The notes: a model not told the origin generated them from the letters alone. Positions 43,402 through 53,824 are shown, numbered from the stretch's first letter. The stretch is 64,000 nucleotides of DNA from Mangrovibrevibacter kandeliae (GCF_024519155.1 NZ_JANIFJ010000008.1:62001-126000); one strand, 5' to 3'. A program made the numbers and translations.

Positions 43402-44298
43402 TCAGTTCTCGCGCTTGATCGCGCTCTCGTGCCAGCGTCGCAGCGCCAGCCAGGAGATCAGCGAAGTCAGGCCGAAGATCGCGACGCCGGTCGCCGACAG
43501 GAGCAGCAGCGCGGCGAACAGGCGGGGGATGTTGAGCCGGTACTGCGCTTCCAGGAGACGGAAGGCGAGGCCGGATCCGGCGCCGGCCGATCCGGCCGCG
43601 AACTCCGCGACGACGGCGGCAATGAGCGCCAGCCCGCCGCCGATCTTGAGACCCGCCATGAAGTAAGGCTGCGCCGCCGGCAGTTTCAGCAGCCACAGCG
43701 TCTGGAAGCGCGAGGCGCCGTAGAGCTCGAAGAGGTTGAGGAGGTTGTGATCGACGCTCTTCAGCCCCTGCACCATGTTGGACAGGATGGGGAAGAAGGC
43801 GACGAGGAAGGCGCAGATCAGGAGCGCGACCTGCGTCGAGGAGGCGTAGACGAGGATCAGCGGCGCGATCGCCACGATCGGCGTCACCTGCAGGATCACC
43901 GCATAGGGATAGAGCGCGAGCTCGATCCAGCGCGACTGGACGAGGAGGATCGCGAGCCCGACGCCGCCGATCAGCGCCAGCACAAGCGCCGAGACGGTGA
44001 TCTTCAGGGTGACGAGCAGGGCGGGGTAGAGCGTGCCCCAGTCGGTCCACAGGGCCGTCGCGACCGCAACCGGGCTCGGCAGGATGTAGGGCGGCACCTT
44101 GTTGATCTCGACGTAGAGCTGCCAGACGAGGATGGTCAGCGCGAGCATCGCGACCGGGATCGTCAGCTTCAGGCTGCGCTCGATCCGGGCAGCCTGCGCC
44201 GCCGCCGCGTCCCGCTCGCCGGCCTGCCCCGCGGCGAACTTGCCGGCGTCGTCCTCGGCCGGGGCCGCGACGCCGCTGAGGGCCGGATAGTCGCTCAT
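43402..44298 (-). CDS. ABC transporter permease (nitrate/sulfonate/pyrimidine type)
   Basis: A 298-residue permease of the SsuC/TauC/ThiX family. After a 45-residue soluble N-terminus come six helices, with the PPYILPSPVAVATALW entry segment, the LQVTPIVAIAPLILVYASST central segment, and LFELYGASRFQTLWLLKLPAAQPYF as the EAA coupling loop. The start overlaps the ATPase stop by 4 nt (ATGA). It completes the importer with the NMT1-like binding protein. Confidence 0.92.
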   Translation of the reverse strand: MSDYPALSGVAAPAEDDAGKFAAGQAGERDAAAAQAARIERSLKLTIPVAMLALTILVWQLYVEINKVPPYILPSPVAVATALWTDWGTLYPALLVTLKITVSALVLALIGGVGLAILLVQSRWIELALYPYAVILQVTPIVAIAPLILVYASSTQVALLICAFLVAFFPILSNMVQGLKSVDHNLLNLFELYGASRFQTLWLLKLPAAQPYFMAGLKIGGGLALIAAVVAEFAAGSAGAGSGLAFRLLEAQYRLNIPRLFAALLLLSATGVAIFGLTSLISWLALRRWHESAIKREN

Positions 44299-45119
44299 GC
44301 CGCAGCGCTCGGCGCGTGGATCGCCAGTTGCAGCGCATCCGACACGCGCCGGCAGAGCGCGGCATAGGCGTCGGTGGTGCGGAAGCTCTCCACGCGCGGC
44401 CAGGGCGCGTCGAGCGGCAGGTCGGAGACGACGCGGCCGGGACGGGCGCCCATCACCACGATGCGGCTCGACAGGTAGGCGGCCTCGTAGACCGAGTGGG
44501 TGACGAAGACGACGGTCAGGTCCTGCTCGTGCCAGAGGCGGAGGACGTCGTCGTTCAGCTTCTGGCGGGTGATCTCGTCGAGGGCGCCGAAGGGCTCGTC
44601 CATCAGAAGCAGCTTCGGCCGGGTGACGAGGGCACGCGCGATGGAGACGCGCATCTTCATGCCGCCCGACAGTTCGCGCGGGTAGGCGCGGGCGAAGTCC
44701 TCCAGGCCGACGGTCTCCAGCACGTGCATGATCCGCTCGCGCGCCTCGGACTTGCCGATCCGCTTCAGGCGCAGCGGCAGGTGGACATTGCCGAACACGG
44801 TCTGCCAGGGCATCAGCGTCGGCTCCTGGAAGACGAAGCCGATCTCGGCCTCCGGCTTGCCGCGAACGTCGACGCGCGATCCCGGATAGTCGATCGCCCC
44901 GCTCGAGGCGTCGCCGAGCCCGGCGATGATGCGGAGCGCCGTCGACTTGCCGCAGCCGGACGGGCCGAGCAGGCTGATGAACTCGCCCGGCATCACGTCG
45001 AGCGTCATCCGAGACAGCGCCAGCGTCCCGTTGGAGAAGCGCTTGGAGACGTCGCGCACCGCCACGATCGGCCGGCGGCGCGTTTCGCCGGAAGGGCGGG
45101 TCTCGGTATCGCTCATCAT
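44295..45119 (-). CDS. ABC transporter ATP-binding protein (nitrate/sulfonate/pyrimidine type)
   Basis: A 274-residue SsuB/TauB-like ATPase. Walker A is GPSGCGKST, the Q-loop is GFVFQEPTLMPWQTV, the signature is LSGGMKMRVSIARAL, and Walker B is LLLMDEPFGALDE. The H-loop His is in VFVTHSVYEAAYL. Two adjacent ATGs (45119 and 45116) could start it. It is the second gene of the minus-strand arm, 19 nt downstream of the binding-protein gene. Confidence 0.94.
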   Translation of the reverse strand: MMSDTETRPSGETRRRPIVAVRDVSKRFSNGTLALSRMTLDVMPGEFISLLGPSGCGKSTALRIIAGLGDASSGAIDYPGSRVDVRGKPEAEIGFVFQEPTLMPWQTVFGNVHLPLRLKRIGKSEARERIMHVLETVGLEDFARAYPRELSGGMKMRVSIARALVTRPKLLLMDEPFGALDEITRQKLNDDVLRLWHEQDLTVVFVTHSVYEAAYLSSRIVVMGARPGRVVSDLPLDAPWPRVESFRTTDAYAALCRRVSDALQLAIHAPSAAA

Positions 45120-45138
45120 GCGACCGTCACGGTGCGCG

Positions 45139-46149
45139 TCAGGACTTGGCGAGGTCCTTGCCGACGCCCTTGCAGACGAACTGGAGGGTATAGGCGGTCT
45201 TGTAGTCCAGCGACGGATCGACGACGCCGATCTTGGTCATGGTGTCGAAGAAGTCCTTGTAGCGCTGGTCCGTCATGCAGCCGATGCCCTTGTCCTCGGC
45301 AGCGCCCGAGACGACGATCCCGTACTCCTTCATCTTGGCGAGCGAGAACGCCATCTGGTCGTCGCTCATCTCGGGATTGTCCTGCTTGATCAGTGCGTCG
45401 GCAGCCGCGTGGTCGCCATAGAGGTAGTTGTACCAGCCCTCGATCGAGGCATCGACGAAGCGCTGCACCACGTCCGGATGCTCCGCGACCATCTTGGTCT
45501 GGGTCTCGATGGTGGTGGCGTAGGGTGCATAGCCCTGGTCGGCGAGGAGGAAGACCTTCGGTGCCCAGCCGGCCTGCCGCTCGACCTCGAAGGGCTCCGA
45601 CGTGACAAAGCCCTGCTGCGCCGACTTCGGGTCGGCGATGAAGGGCGCCGGGTTGAACTGGTAGGGCTTGAACTGCTCGTCGGAGAAGCCGTCATAGTTC
45701 GCCTTCATCCACGAGAAGTAGGTGATGAACCCCTCCTTGCCCATGAAGATCGTCGGCAGCTTGGCGAGGTCGGCAAAGCTGTCGACGCCCTGGTCCGGGT
45801 GCGCCATCAGCACCTGCGGGTCCTTCTGGAAGATCGCCGCGACGGTGACGAGCGGAACGCCCTGCTTGACCGCGTCGAAGGCGCCGAGCGTACCGCCCAT
45901 GTAGAAGTCGATCTGGCCCGCGATCAGGAGGTTGCGGTTGGCTGCCTGCGGCCCGCCCTGACGGATCGTCACGTCGAGGCCGTACTTCTTGTAGGTCCCG
46001 TCGGCGACCGCCTGATAGAAGCCGCCATGCTCGGCCTGGGCGAGCCAGTTGGTGCCGAAGGTGACCTTGTCGAGATCCTGCGCCAGCGCTGGGCCGCCGA
46101 TGCCGGCCAGTAGCGCGAGGGCGGTGAAGAAGGCGGTCCTGCAGATCAT
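45139..46149 (-). CDS. ABC transporter substrate-binding protein, NMT1/THI5-like
   Basis: A 336-residue periplasmic binding protein with a Sec signal peptide (MICRTAFFTALALLAGIGG, cleaved at ALAQ). The NMT1/THI5-like fold is shown by VTFGTNWLAQAEHGGFYQAV, KYGLDVTIRQGGPQAANRNL and GQIDFYMGGTLGAFDAV. Relatives bind thiamine precursors (HMP, FAMP), pyrimidines, riboflavin or other N-heterocycles. A GAGGAG lies about 8 nt before the ATG. It opens the minus-strand arm of the catabolic cluster, divergent from the RidA gene. Confidence 0.92.
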   Translation of the reverse strand: MICRTAFFTALALLAGIGGPALAQDLDKVTFGTNWLAQAEHGGFYQAVADGTYKKYGLDVTIRQGGPQAANRNLLIAGQIDFYMGGTLGAFDAVKQGVPLVTVAAIFQKDPQVLMAHPDQGVDSFADLAKLPTIFMGKEGFITYFSWMKANYDGFSDEQFKPYQFNPAPFIADPKSAQQGFVTSEPFEVERQAGWAPKVFLLADQGYAPYATTIETQTKMVAEHPDVVQRFVDASIEGWYNYLYGDHAAADALIKQDNPEMSDDQMAFSLAKMKEYGIVVSGAAEDKGIGCMTDQRYKDFFDTMTKIGVVDPSLDYKTAYTLQFVCKGVGKDLAKS

Positions 46150-46327
46150 GCGTGTCGCTCCTCGTGCGCTCCGGCGGCTGGCGTCGGGCTGGCCGAACCC
46201 TGCAGATCCGCGGGAACGGTAGGAGGAGACTATTTTTGAGCCGTGCCCATTTGCAAGGCGTTTTTCCGCAAGCCGCCGTTTATTTTCCGCATGTGCGAAG
46301 CTAGCGTTGCGATCGGGAGAATCCGCG

Positions 46328-46744
46328 ATGCGCCGTCTCAATCCGCCCTTCATCCAACCGCCCTTCGCCGCCTATTCGCACGGAGTCGAGGTGCCGCCGG
46401 GCCGCCGGCTCGTCTTCTGCTCCGGGCAGCTCGGCATCGATCGCGAGGGACGCGTCGCCGCCGATTGCGAGGGTCAGGCCGAGCAATGCTTCGCCAACAT
46501 CGCAGCGATCCTCGCCGAAGCGGGCCTGACGCTGGCCGACATCGTGCGGATCAACGCCTATGTCACCAGCCGGGAGCATCTGGCGCCCTACATGGCGGTG
46601 CGCGACCGGCTGTTCCCCGCGCCGTTCCCCGCCTCGACGCTGATGATCGTGGCCGGCTTCGCGCGGCCGGAGTTCGTGGTCGAGATCGAGGCGGTGGCGG
46701 CGGGGCCGGTGGAAGCCGGGGTCCAGCCGGTGAGGGAGGCATGA
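46328..46744 (+). CDS. RidA (YjgF/YER057c/UK114) family protein, probably not canonical RidA
   Basis: A 138-residue Rid-family protein. The fold markers are FCSGQLGIDREGRVAADCEG, CFANIAAILAEAGLTLADIVRINAYVTSR (two adjoining pieces) and the C-terminal VVEIEAVA. At the place of the enamine-binding Arg105 of true RidA (PARS), the sequence reads PAST, so a canonical 2-aminoacrylate deaminase is unlikely and it belongs with the Rid4-7-type groups often found in catabolic operons. The ATG at 46328 has GGGAG upstream. It overlaps the creatininase gene by 4 nt. Confidence 0.88.
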   Translation: MRRLNPPFIQPPFAAYSHGVEVPPGRRLVFCSGQLGIDREGRVAADCEGQAEQCFANIAAILAEAGLTLADIVRINAYVTSREHLAPYMAVRDRLFPAPFPASTLMIVAGFARPEFVVEIEAVAAGPVEAGVQPVREA

Positions 46745-47538
46745 TGGCGAACGGTGCGCGGCGGGTCTGGTGGTCGCAGTACAAGACGACCGAGTTCGAG
46801 CGGCTCGACCCGATGCGGGTCATCGCAGTCCTGCCGATCGCGGCCGTCGAGCAGCACGGGCCGCATCTGCCGACCGGCACCGACCAGATGATCAACGAGG
46901 GCATGCTCGAGACGATGGCCGGCCTGGCGCCGGAGGATCTCGACCTGCGCATCCTGCCGGTTCAGGCGGTGGGCAAGTCGAACGAGCACCTGCACGCCCC
47001 GGGGACGCTCACTCTGCCGCCGAACGTGCTGATCGAGGCCTGGACCGAGCTCGGCCTCTCGGTGGCGCGCGCCGGGGTGCGCAAGCTGGTGATCGTCAAC
47101 TCGCACGGCGGCAACGAGGAGATCATGGGCATCGTCGCGCGTGAGCTGCGGGTGCGGGCGAAGATGCTGGTGGTGAAGACCGCGTGGTCGCGCTTCGGCC
47201 ACCCGGCCGGGATGATCGATCCGGCCGAGACGCGCTACGGCATCCACGGCGGGGAGGTCGAGACGTCGTTGATGCTGCACTTCCGTCCGGACACGGTCGC
47301 GATGGAGAAGGCCGAGACCTTCGTCTCCAGCGCGGTGCGCGACGAGACCGAGTTCGACCTCCTGCGCCCGACCGGCATCCATGCCTATGCCTGGATCGCC
47401 AGCGACCTCAACCCCAAGGGCACCGTCGGCGACGCCTCGAAAGGCACGGCCGAGAAGGGCCGGCGGATCGCGGAGCACGCCGCATCCGGCTTCGTGCGAC
47501 TGCTGCAGGACGTGCGCAAGTCGTCGCTGCCGGCCTGA
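46741..47538 (+). CDS. Creatininase family amidohydrolase
   Basis: A 265-residue enzyme of the creatininase/MftE/FAPy deformylase family. Binuclear metal ligands are in VEQHGPHLPTGTDQM (Glu37, His39, Asp48) and NSHGGNEE (His122), and a further HGGEVETS motif follows. The family hydrolyses cyclic amides or formamides, such as creatinine or formamidopyrimidines. Start codons ATGATG overlap the RidA stop; I used the first. Together with the divergent cytosine deaminase-like gene it suggests successive hydrolysis of an N-heterocycle. Confidence 0.9.
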   Translation: MMANGARRVWWSQYKTTEFERLDPMRVIAVLPIAAVEQHGPHLPTGTDQMINEGMLETMAGLAPEDLDLRILPVQAVGKSNEHLHAPGTLTLPPNVLIEAWTELGLSVARAGVRKLVIVNSHGGNEEIMGIVARELRVRAKMLVVKTAWSRFGHPAGMIDPAETRYGIHGGEVETSLMLHFRPDTVAMEKAETFVSSAVRDETEFDLLRPTGIHAYAWIASDLNPKGTVGDASKGTAEKGRRIAEHAASGFVRLLQDVRKSSLPA

Positions 47539-47541
47539 GCG

Positions 47542-47599
47542 GGATCGACCGGACCGTCGATCGTGCGGTGCCGTTACAAAATTGTCCGACGGTCGATCC
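47542..47599. promoter_or_regulatory. Inverted repeat between creatininase and catalase genes
   Basis: A perfect 10-bp inverted repeat (ggatcgaccg at 47542-47551, cggtcgatcc at 47590-47599) encloses 38 nt, including an AT-rich ttacaaaattg patch. The left arm also forms a short hairpin atcgac/gtcgat. It begins just after the creatininase stop codon. It could end that transcript or serve as an operator for the catalase promoter. Confidence 0.4.
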
Positions 47600-47768
47600 G
47601 CCGAATGAGCGCTGTACGATCAGGTACATAGAGGAAGTATTCGCGCCAGCACGGGCCGCTGCCCGGTCGCCGAACGTCGCAGGACGGAACATCCACCCCG
47701 GCGGGCCATTGACGCGTGGTGCCGCGCTTCCGCGCGGCCTTCCCGACTGCGAGTAAAGGAACGGTGCA

Positions 47769-49892
<2,124 letters not shown>

Positions 49893-49918
49893 CCCATCGT
49901 CATCAGCCAGACTGATCG

Positions 49919-49951
49919 TCGGCCGGCATGGCTTTGTCCCGTGCCGGCCGA
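49919..49951 (+). terminator. Terminator hairpin after katE
   Basis: A perfect 10-bp stem (tcggccggca and tgccggccga) with a 13-nt loop begins 27 nt after the katE stop codon. It separates katE from clpS. Confidence 0.6.
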
Positions 49952-50047
49952 TCCTATATGGAGGCGCAGAGGGACCCGAAGTCCCGCCTTTCGGCACCGG
50001 CCGTGTCCTGCGGACGATCGGCCGACGCCGCCCAGCGAGTGGTCGCC

Positions 50048-50353
50048 ATGCAGACAACCGAAACCAAGCCGCGCGTCCAGCCTGTCCAGAAGGTCGAGCG
50101 GCCGAAGCTCTACAAGGTCATTCTCGTCAACGACGACTACACCCCGCGCGAGTTCGTGGTGATGGTGCTGAAGGCCGAGTTCCGGATGAGCGAGGACCAG
50201 GCGCAGCGGGTGATGGTCACCGCGCACCAGAAGGGCGCCTGCGTGGTCGCCGTCTTCACGCGGGACGTCGCGGAGACCAAGGCGGCGAGCGCGACCGACA
50301 TGGCCAAGGAACTCGGCTTCCCGCTCCTGTTCACGACCGAGCCCGAGGAGTAG
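50048..50353 (+). CDS. clpS: ATP-dependent Clp protease adaptor ClpS
   Basis: A 101-residue adaptor that delivers N-degron substrates to ClpAP. The core LYKVILVNDDYTPREFVVMVL contains the NDD(Y)T motif of the N-degron binding pocket, followed by VMVTAHQKGACVVAVFTRDVAETKA. A basic 20-residue N-terminal extension precedes the core, as needed for ClpA binding. The ATG at 50048 is chosen by family length; an upstream in-frame start at 49958 would add an unlikely extension. clpA is not adjacent, so it is probably the second, stand-alone clpS type of Hyphomicrobiales. Confidence 0.9.
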   Translation: MQTTETKPRVQPVQKVERPKLYKVILVNDDYTPREFVVMVLKAEFRMSEDQAQRVMVTAHQKGACVVAVFTRDVAETKAASATDMAKELGFPLLFTTEPEE

Positions 50354-50451
50354 GCGAGAGCGCCGGCGGTGCGCTATGCACCCTTCGTGCTCTCGGGTGC
50401 CGCATCGGCACCTTCATGGGTCCGACCGTGGCTCGACAGTGGGAAGCTTCG

Positions 50452-50694
50452 ATGAAGACCATCTTCGTGCAGTTCAAGTGCAAGCCCGGAAAGGCCTATC
50501 AGGTCGCCGACGAGCTGGTGCAGACGGTCGAGCAGATCTCGGAGGTCTACTCGACGTCCGGCCAATACGACCTCATCGCCAAGTTCTACCTCGACGACAA
50601 CAGGGACATCGGCCATTTCGTCACCGAGCGGCTGCAGGTGATGGACGGCGTCGCCGACACCTTCACGCTCGTCGCCTTCAAGCCCTTCCTGTGA
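50452..50694 (+). CDS. Stand-alone Lrp/AsnC-type ligand-binding domain protein
   Basis: An 80-residue protein that corresponds only to the RAM (AsnC_trans_reg) ligand-binding domain of Lrp-type regulators: FVQFKCKPGKAYQVADELV, VYSTSGQYDLIAKFYLDDN and VTERLQVMDGVADTFTLVAF. It lacks the helix-turn-helix, so it cannot bind DNA by itself and may sense small molecules or modulate a full-length partner. A GGGAAG precedes the ATG. Its stop overlaps the GTG start of the GNAT gene, so the pair is co-translated. Confidence 0.88.
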   Translation: MKTIFVQFKCKPGKAYQVADELVQTVEQISEVYSTSGQYDLIAKFYLDDNRDIGHFVTERLQVMDGVADTFTLVAFKPFL

Positions 50695-51170
50695 CGGGCG
50701 ACGCTGCGGCCGCCGTCTTGCGCCGGGCGGAGCCGGACGATGCGCCGGCGGTCCGGGCGCTGACGCGTGACGCCTATGCGAAATGGATCGCGGTCATCGG
50801 ACGCGAGCCGAGGCCGATGCTCGCCGATCCTGCCGCCGCGATCCGGGACCATCGCGTCGATCTGCTTCTGGTGGACGATGCGCTCGCCGGCCTGATCGAG
50901 ACCATCGAGAAGCCCGACCATCTCCTGATCGAGAGCGTCGCGGTCGCGCCCGGCATGCAGGGGCGCGGCCATGGCCGACGCCTGCTTGCGCACGCCGAGG
51001 ATCTGGCGTTGCGGCAGGGTCATGCGGAGCTCCGCCTCTACACCAACGCGGCCTTCGCGACGAATGTCGCGCTCTACCGGCGCTGCGGCTACGGCGTCGT
51101 CCTGGAAGAGCCGTTCCTCGGCGGCACGACCGTCCACATGTCGAAGATGCTTGCGAGGACGATCGGATAG
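50691..51170 (+). CDS. GNAT family N-acetyltransferase
   Basis: A 159-residue acetyltransferase. The acetyl-CoA binding motif is IESVAVAPGMQGRGHGRRLLAHAE, containing the QGRGHG P-loop, preceded by a beta bulge (IEKPDHLLI) and followed by LRLYTNAAFATNVALYRRCGYG, the usual GNAT C-terminal half. The GTG start at 50691 forms a 4-nt overlap (GTGA) with the upstream stop. The substrate is unknown; co-translation with the RAM-domain protein is the only clue. Confidence 0.86.
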   Translation: MTGDAAAAVLRRAEPDDAPAVRALTRDAYAKWIAVIGREPRPMLADPAAAIRDHRVDLLLVDDALAGLIETIEKPDHLLIESVAVAPGMQGRGHGRRLLAHAEDLALRQGHAELRLYTNAAFATNVALYRRCGYGVVLEEPFLGGTTVHMSKMLARTIG

Positions 51171-51334
51171 GCACTCCGCGCCAACCCTGGCCTTATGGCT
51201 CCGGCCGTGTCGCCGGCGGCCGGATCGGGTGAGGCGGTGCGGGATCGAGGAGGGCGCCGAGGATCGAGCGCGTGACAGAGCCCGCCCGATGACGCGCCCC
51301 TGGGCTCGGGTGCTGGTGGTCCCTTCAGGCCGGA

Positions 51335-52729
51335 CTACAGCACCTTGCCCGGATTGAGGATGCCCTTCGGATCGAGCGCCACCTTCAGCGAGCGCATCAG
51401 GGCGATCTCGGCCGGGGAGCGGGCGAGGTCCAGCCACGGCTTCTTCAAGGTGCCGATCCCGTGCTCGGCGCTGATCGTGCCGCCATGGGCGGTGGTGGTC
51501 CGGTAGACGAAGTCCGACAGCGCGACGTGGGCGTCGTGGTCGCCGGCGTCGCCGCCGGGAATCTGGGCGGTGAAGTGGAGGTTGCCGTCGCCGAGATGGC
51601 CGAAGGAGACCCCGGCGAGGCCCGGCCATTGCCGCGCGATGCCAGCCTCCAGCGCCTCGACGAGCGCGCCCGTCTCGCCGGCTGGCACGCCGACGTCATA
51701 GTTCGCCACCGGTCCCATCACGGCCTGGAAGTCGGACACGCTCTCGCGCAGTGCCCAGAGGTCGGCCACCTCGCGCTCCGACTGCGCGAGCACCGCATCC
51801 TCCACGACGCCGGCGTCGATCGCCGCGCCGAGCACCGCCTCCAGCCGTGCCGGCTCGTTCTCGGGGTCGAAGCCGCTCGCCTCGATCACGACGTAGAGGC
51901 CGTGGCGCCCGCGCAGTGGACGCGGCAGGGTCGGCAGCCCGGCCGACATCGTCTCGTAGAAGCTCGGCCACATCGCTTCGAAGGCGGATAGCGTCGGCCC
52001 GAGTCCGTCGCGCATGCGGCGCAGGAGATCGAGGGCGGCGTCGACGTCCCGGCAGCCGCAAAGTGCCGCCGTCGAGAAGCGCGGCCGCGGTTGCAGGCGC
52101 AGCACGGCGCGCGTGATGATGCCGAGCGTCCCTTCCGAGCCGAGGAAGAGCTGCTTGAGATCGTAGCCGGCATTGTTCTTCAGCATGCGGTTCATCGACT
52201 TGAGAACGGTGCCGTCGGCGAGCACCGCCTCCAGTCCGAGGACGTGCGCGCGGGCCATGCCGTACCGGATGACGCGGATGCCTCCGGCATTGGTGGACAG
52301 GTTGCCGCCGACCGTGCACGAGCCGCGCGCCCCGAGATCGACGGGGAAGATCATCCCGCCGGCCTCGGCCGCAGCCTGGACCGCCTGCAGTGTTGCGCCG
52401 GCCTCGACCGTGACGCAGGCGAGCGTCGCGTCGACCGGGCCGACCGCGGTCATCCGCTCGAGCGACAGCGCGACCGTACCGTCGGAGGGATGGGCCGCGC
52501 CGGCGAGCCCGGTGAGGCCGCCCTGCGGCACGACGGGAAGATCGAGAGCGCTGCACGCTGCAAGCGCCGCTGCGACGTCCGCTGTCGACCGCGGCCGCAC
52601 CAGCGCCAGCGGCCGGACCGGTGGCAGGCCGCTCCAGTCCTGCCGATTGCGTGCCGGGATGGCGTCGCCGAGGGCGACGAGATCCTCGCCCAGCCGTGCC
52701 TGCAGCGCGTGCGCCCCATCCTCGGGCAT
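51335..52729 (-). CDS. FAD-binding oxidoreductase, D-2-hydroxyacid dehydrogenase type (GlcD/D2HGDH-like)
   Basis: A 464-residue flavoprotein with the FAD_binding_4 domain (ALVRPRSTADVAAALAACSA, PQGGLTGLAGAA, GNLSTNAGG, LGSEGTLGIIT) and a FAD-oxidase C domain. The metal/substrate motifs SFGHLGDGNLHF and SAEHGIGTLKK are typical of D-lactate, glycolate GlcD and D-2-hydroxyglutarate dehydrogenases. Its size (about 460) fits the D-2-hydroxyglutarate/D-lactate dehydrogenase group. The start at 52729 has a GGAG a few nt upstream. It is monocistronic and divergent from the SDR gene. Confidence 0.9.
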   Translation of the reverse strand: MPEDGAHALQARLGEDLVALGDAIPARNRQDWSGLPPVRPLALVRPRSTADVAAALAACSALDLPVVPQGGLTGLAGAAHPSDGTVALSLERMTAVGPVDATLACVTVEAGATLQAVQAAAEAGGMIFPVDLGARGSCTVGGNLSTNAGGIRVIRYGMARAHVLGLEAVLADGTVLKSMNRMLKNNAGYDLKQLFLGSEGTLGIITRAVLRLQPRPRFSTAALCGCRDVDAALDLLRRMRDGLGPTLSAFEAMWPSFYETMSAGLPTLPRPLRGRHGLYVVIEASGFDPENEPARLEAVLGAAIDAGVVEDAVLAQSEREVADLWALRESVSDFQAVMGPVANYDVGVPAGETGALVEALEAGIARQWPGLAGVSFGHLGDGNLHFTAQIPGGDAGDHDAHVALSDFVYRTTTAHGGTISAEHGIGTLKKPWLDLARSPAEIALMRSLKVALDPKGILNPGKVL

Positions 52730-52972
52730 GTCTCCGTCCTCCCTAAGCCTCCGCCGCTCTTAGATCATCGGCTCCTCCGGCTGGCAACGCACCGCTCGAC
52801 CGCCTGCGGACCTGAGGCGCGCGAGCGGACGCACCGGCGCGCCGACGCCTCGCGCTCGCCGATGGCGGCCAAGACCCCGAAGCGGCGTTGCGCCGTCGCG
52901 GGACACGATCGGTTGCAGGGGTGCGAGGCGTGGTAGCGTCCCACCCGGCGCAGCCAACGGGAGGAGGATCGC

Positions 52973-53758
52973 ATGGACATGGGTTTGAAGGGGAAGGTCG
53001 CGGTGATCACCGGCGGCTCGGTCGGCATCGGGCTGGCAATCGCCGAGGCGCTGGCGGCTGAAGGCGCTGACCTCCTGCTTGCAGCGCGCAACGCAGGACG
53101 TGTGGCGGCGGAGGCGGACCGCATCGCGGCGGCCTGCGGCGTGCGGGCGTTCGGGGTCGCCGCGGACGTCGCCACGCCGGCCGGGGTGGATGCAGTGATC
53201 GCGGCGGCCGAAGACCGCTTCGGCGGCTCAGATATCCTGATCAACAACGCGGGCACCGGATCGAACGAGACGATCGTCGAGGCGCCGGATGAGAAATGGC
53301 AGGCCTACTGGGATCTGCACGTCATGGCGGCGGTGCGTCTCGCGAGGGGAATCGTACCGCAGATGCGCCGGCGTGGCGGTGGGGTGATCCTGCACAACGC
53401 CTCGATCTGTGCGGCGCAGCCGCTCTGGTACGAGCCGATCTACAACGTCACCAAGTCAGCTCTGATGATGTTTTCCAAGTGCCTCGCGAGCGAGGTCGTC
53501 GGCGACAACATCCGGGTCAACTGCGTCAACCCCGGACTCATCCTCACACCGGACTGGATCAACACGGCGCGCAAGCTCACCGGCGACGGGGACTGGGAGA
53601 GCTATCTGCAGGGCGTCGCTGAGGAGCATTCGACGATCAAACGCTTCGGGACGCCGCAGGAGCTGGCGCACTTCTTCGTCTTCCTCTGCTCGGACAAGGC
53701 AAGCTACAGCGTCGGCTCGACCTATTTCGTCGACGGGGGAATGCTGAAGACCCTCTGA
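52973..53758 (+). CDS. Short-chain dehydrogenase/reductase
   Basis: A 261-residue classical SDR. The NAD(P)-binding TGGSVGIG lies at 13-20, NNAG at 91-94, the catalytic Ser at 144 (HNASICAAQ) and YNVTK with Tyr157 and Lys161. The C-terminus has the FVDGGML ending. A GGGAGGAGG lies 6-8 nt before the ATG. The likely reaction is NAD(P)-dependent oxidation of a secondary alcohol; the substrate cannot be told from sequence. A shared hairpin separates it from the convergent cyclase-family gene. Confidence 0.93.
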   Translation: MDMGLKGKVAVITGGSVGIGLAIAEALAAEGADLLLAARNAGRVAAEADRIAAACGVRAFGVAADVATPAGVDAVIAAAEDRFGGSDILINNAGTGSNETIVEAPDEKWQAYWDLHVMAAVRLARGIVPQMRRRGGGVILHNASICAAQPLWYEPIYNVTKSALMMFSKCLASEVVGDNIRVNCVNPGLILTPDWINTARKLTGDGDWESYLQGVAEEHSTIKRFGTPQELAHFFVFLCSDKASYSVGSTYFVDGGMLKTL

Positions 53759-53789
53759 CCGGATCGCGCCGAGAGAACGCCGGACCAAG

Positions 53790-53818
53790 GGCGGCGCTCC
53801 GCATGCGCGTGCGCCGCC
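53790..53818. terminator. Bidirectional terminator hairpin between the SDR and cyclase-family genes
   Basis: A perfect 8-bp stem (ggcggcgc and gcgccgcc) with a 13-nt loop lies in the 66-nt gap between the two convergent stop codons. No T-run accompanies it on either strand. Confidence 0.55.
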
Positions 53819-53824
53819 AGTCCG

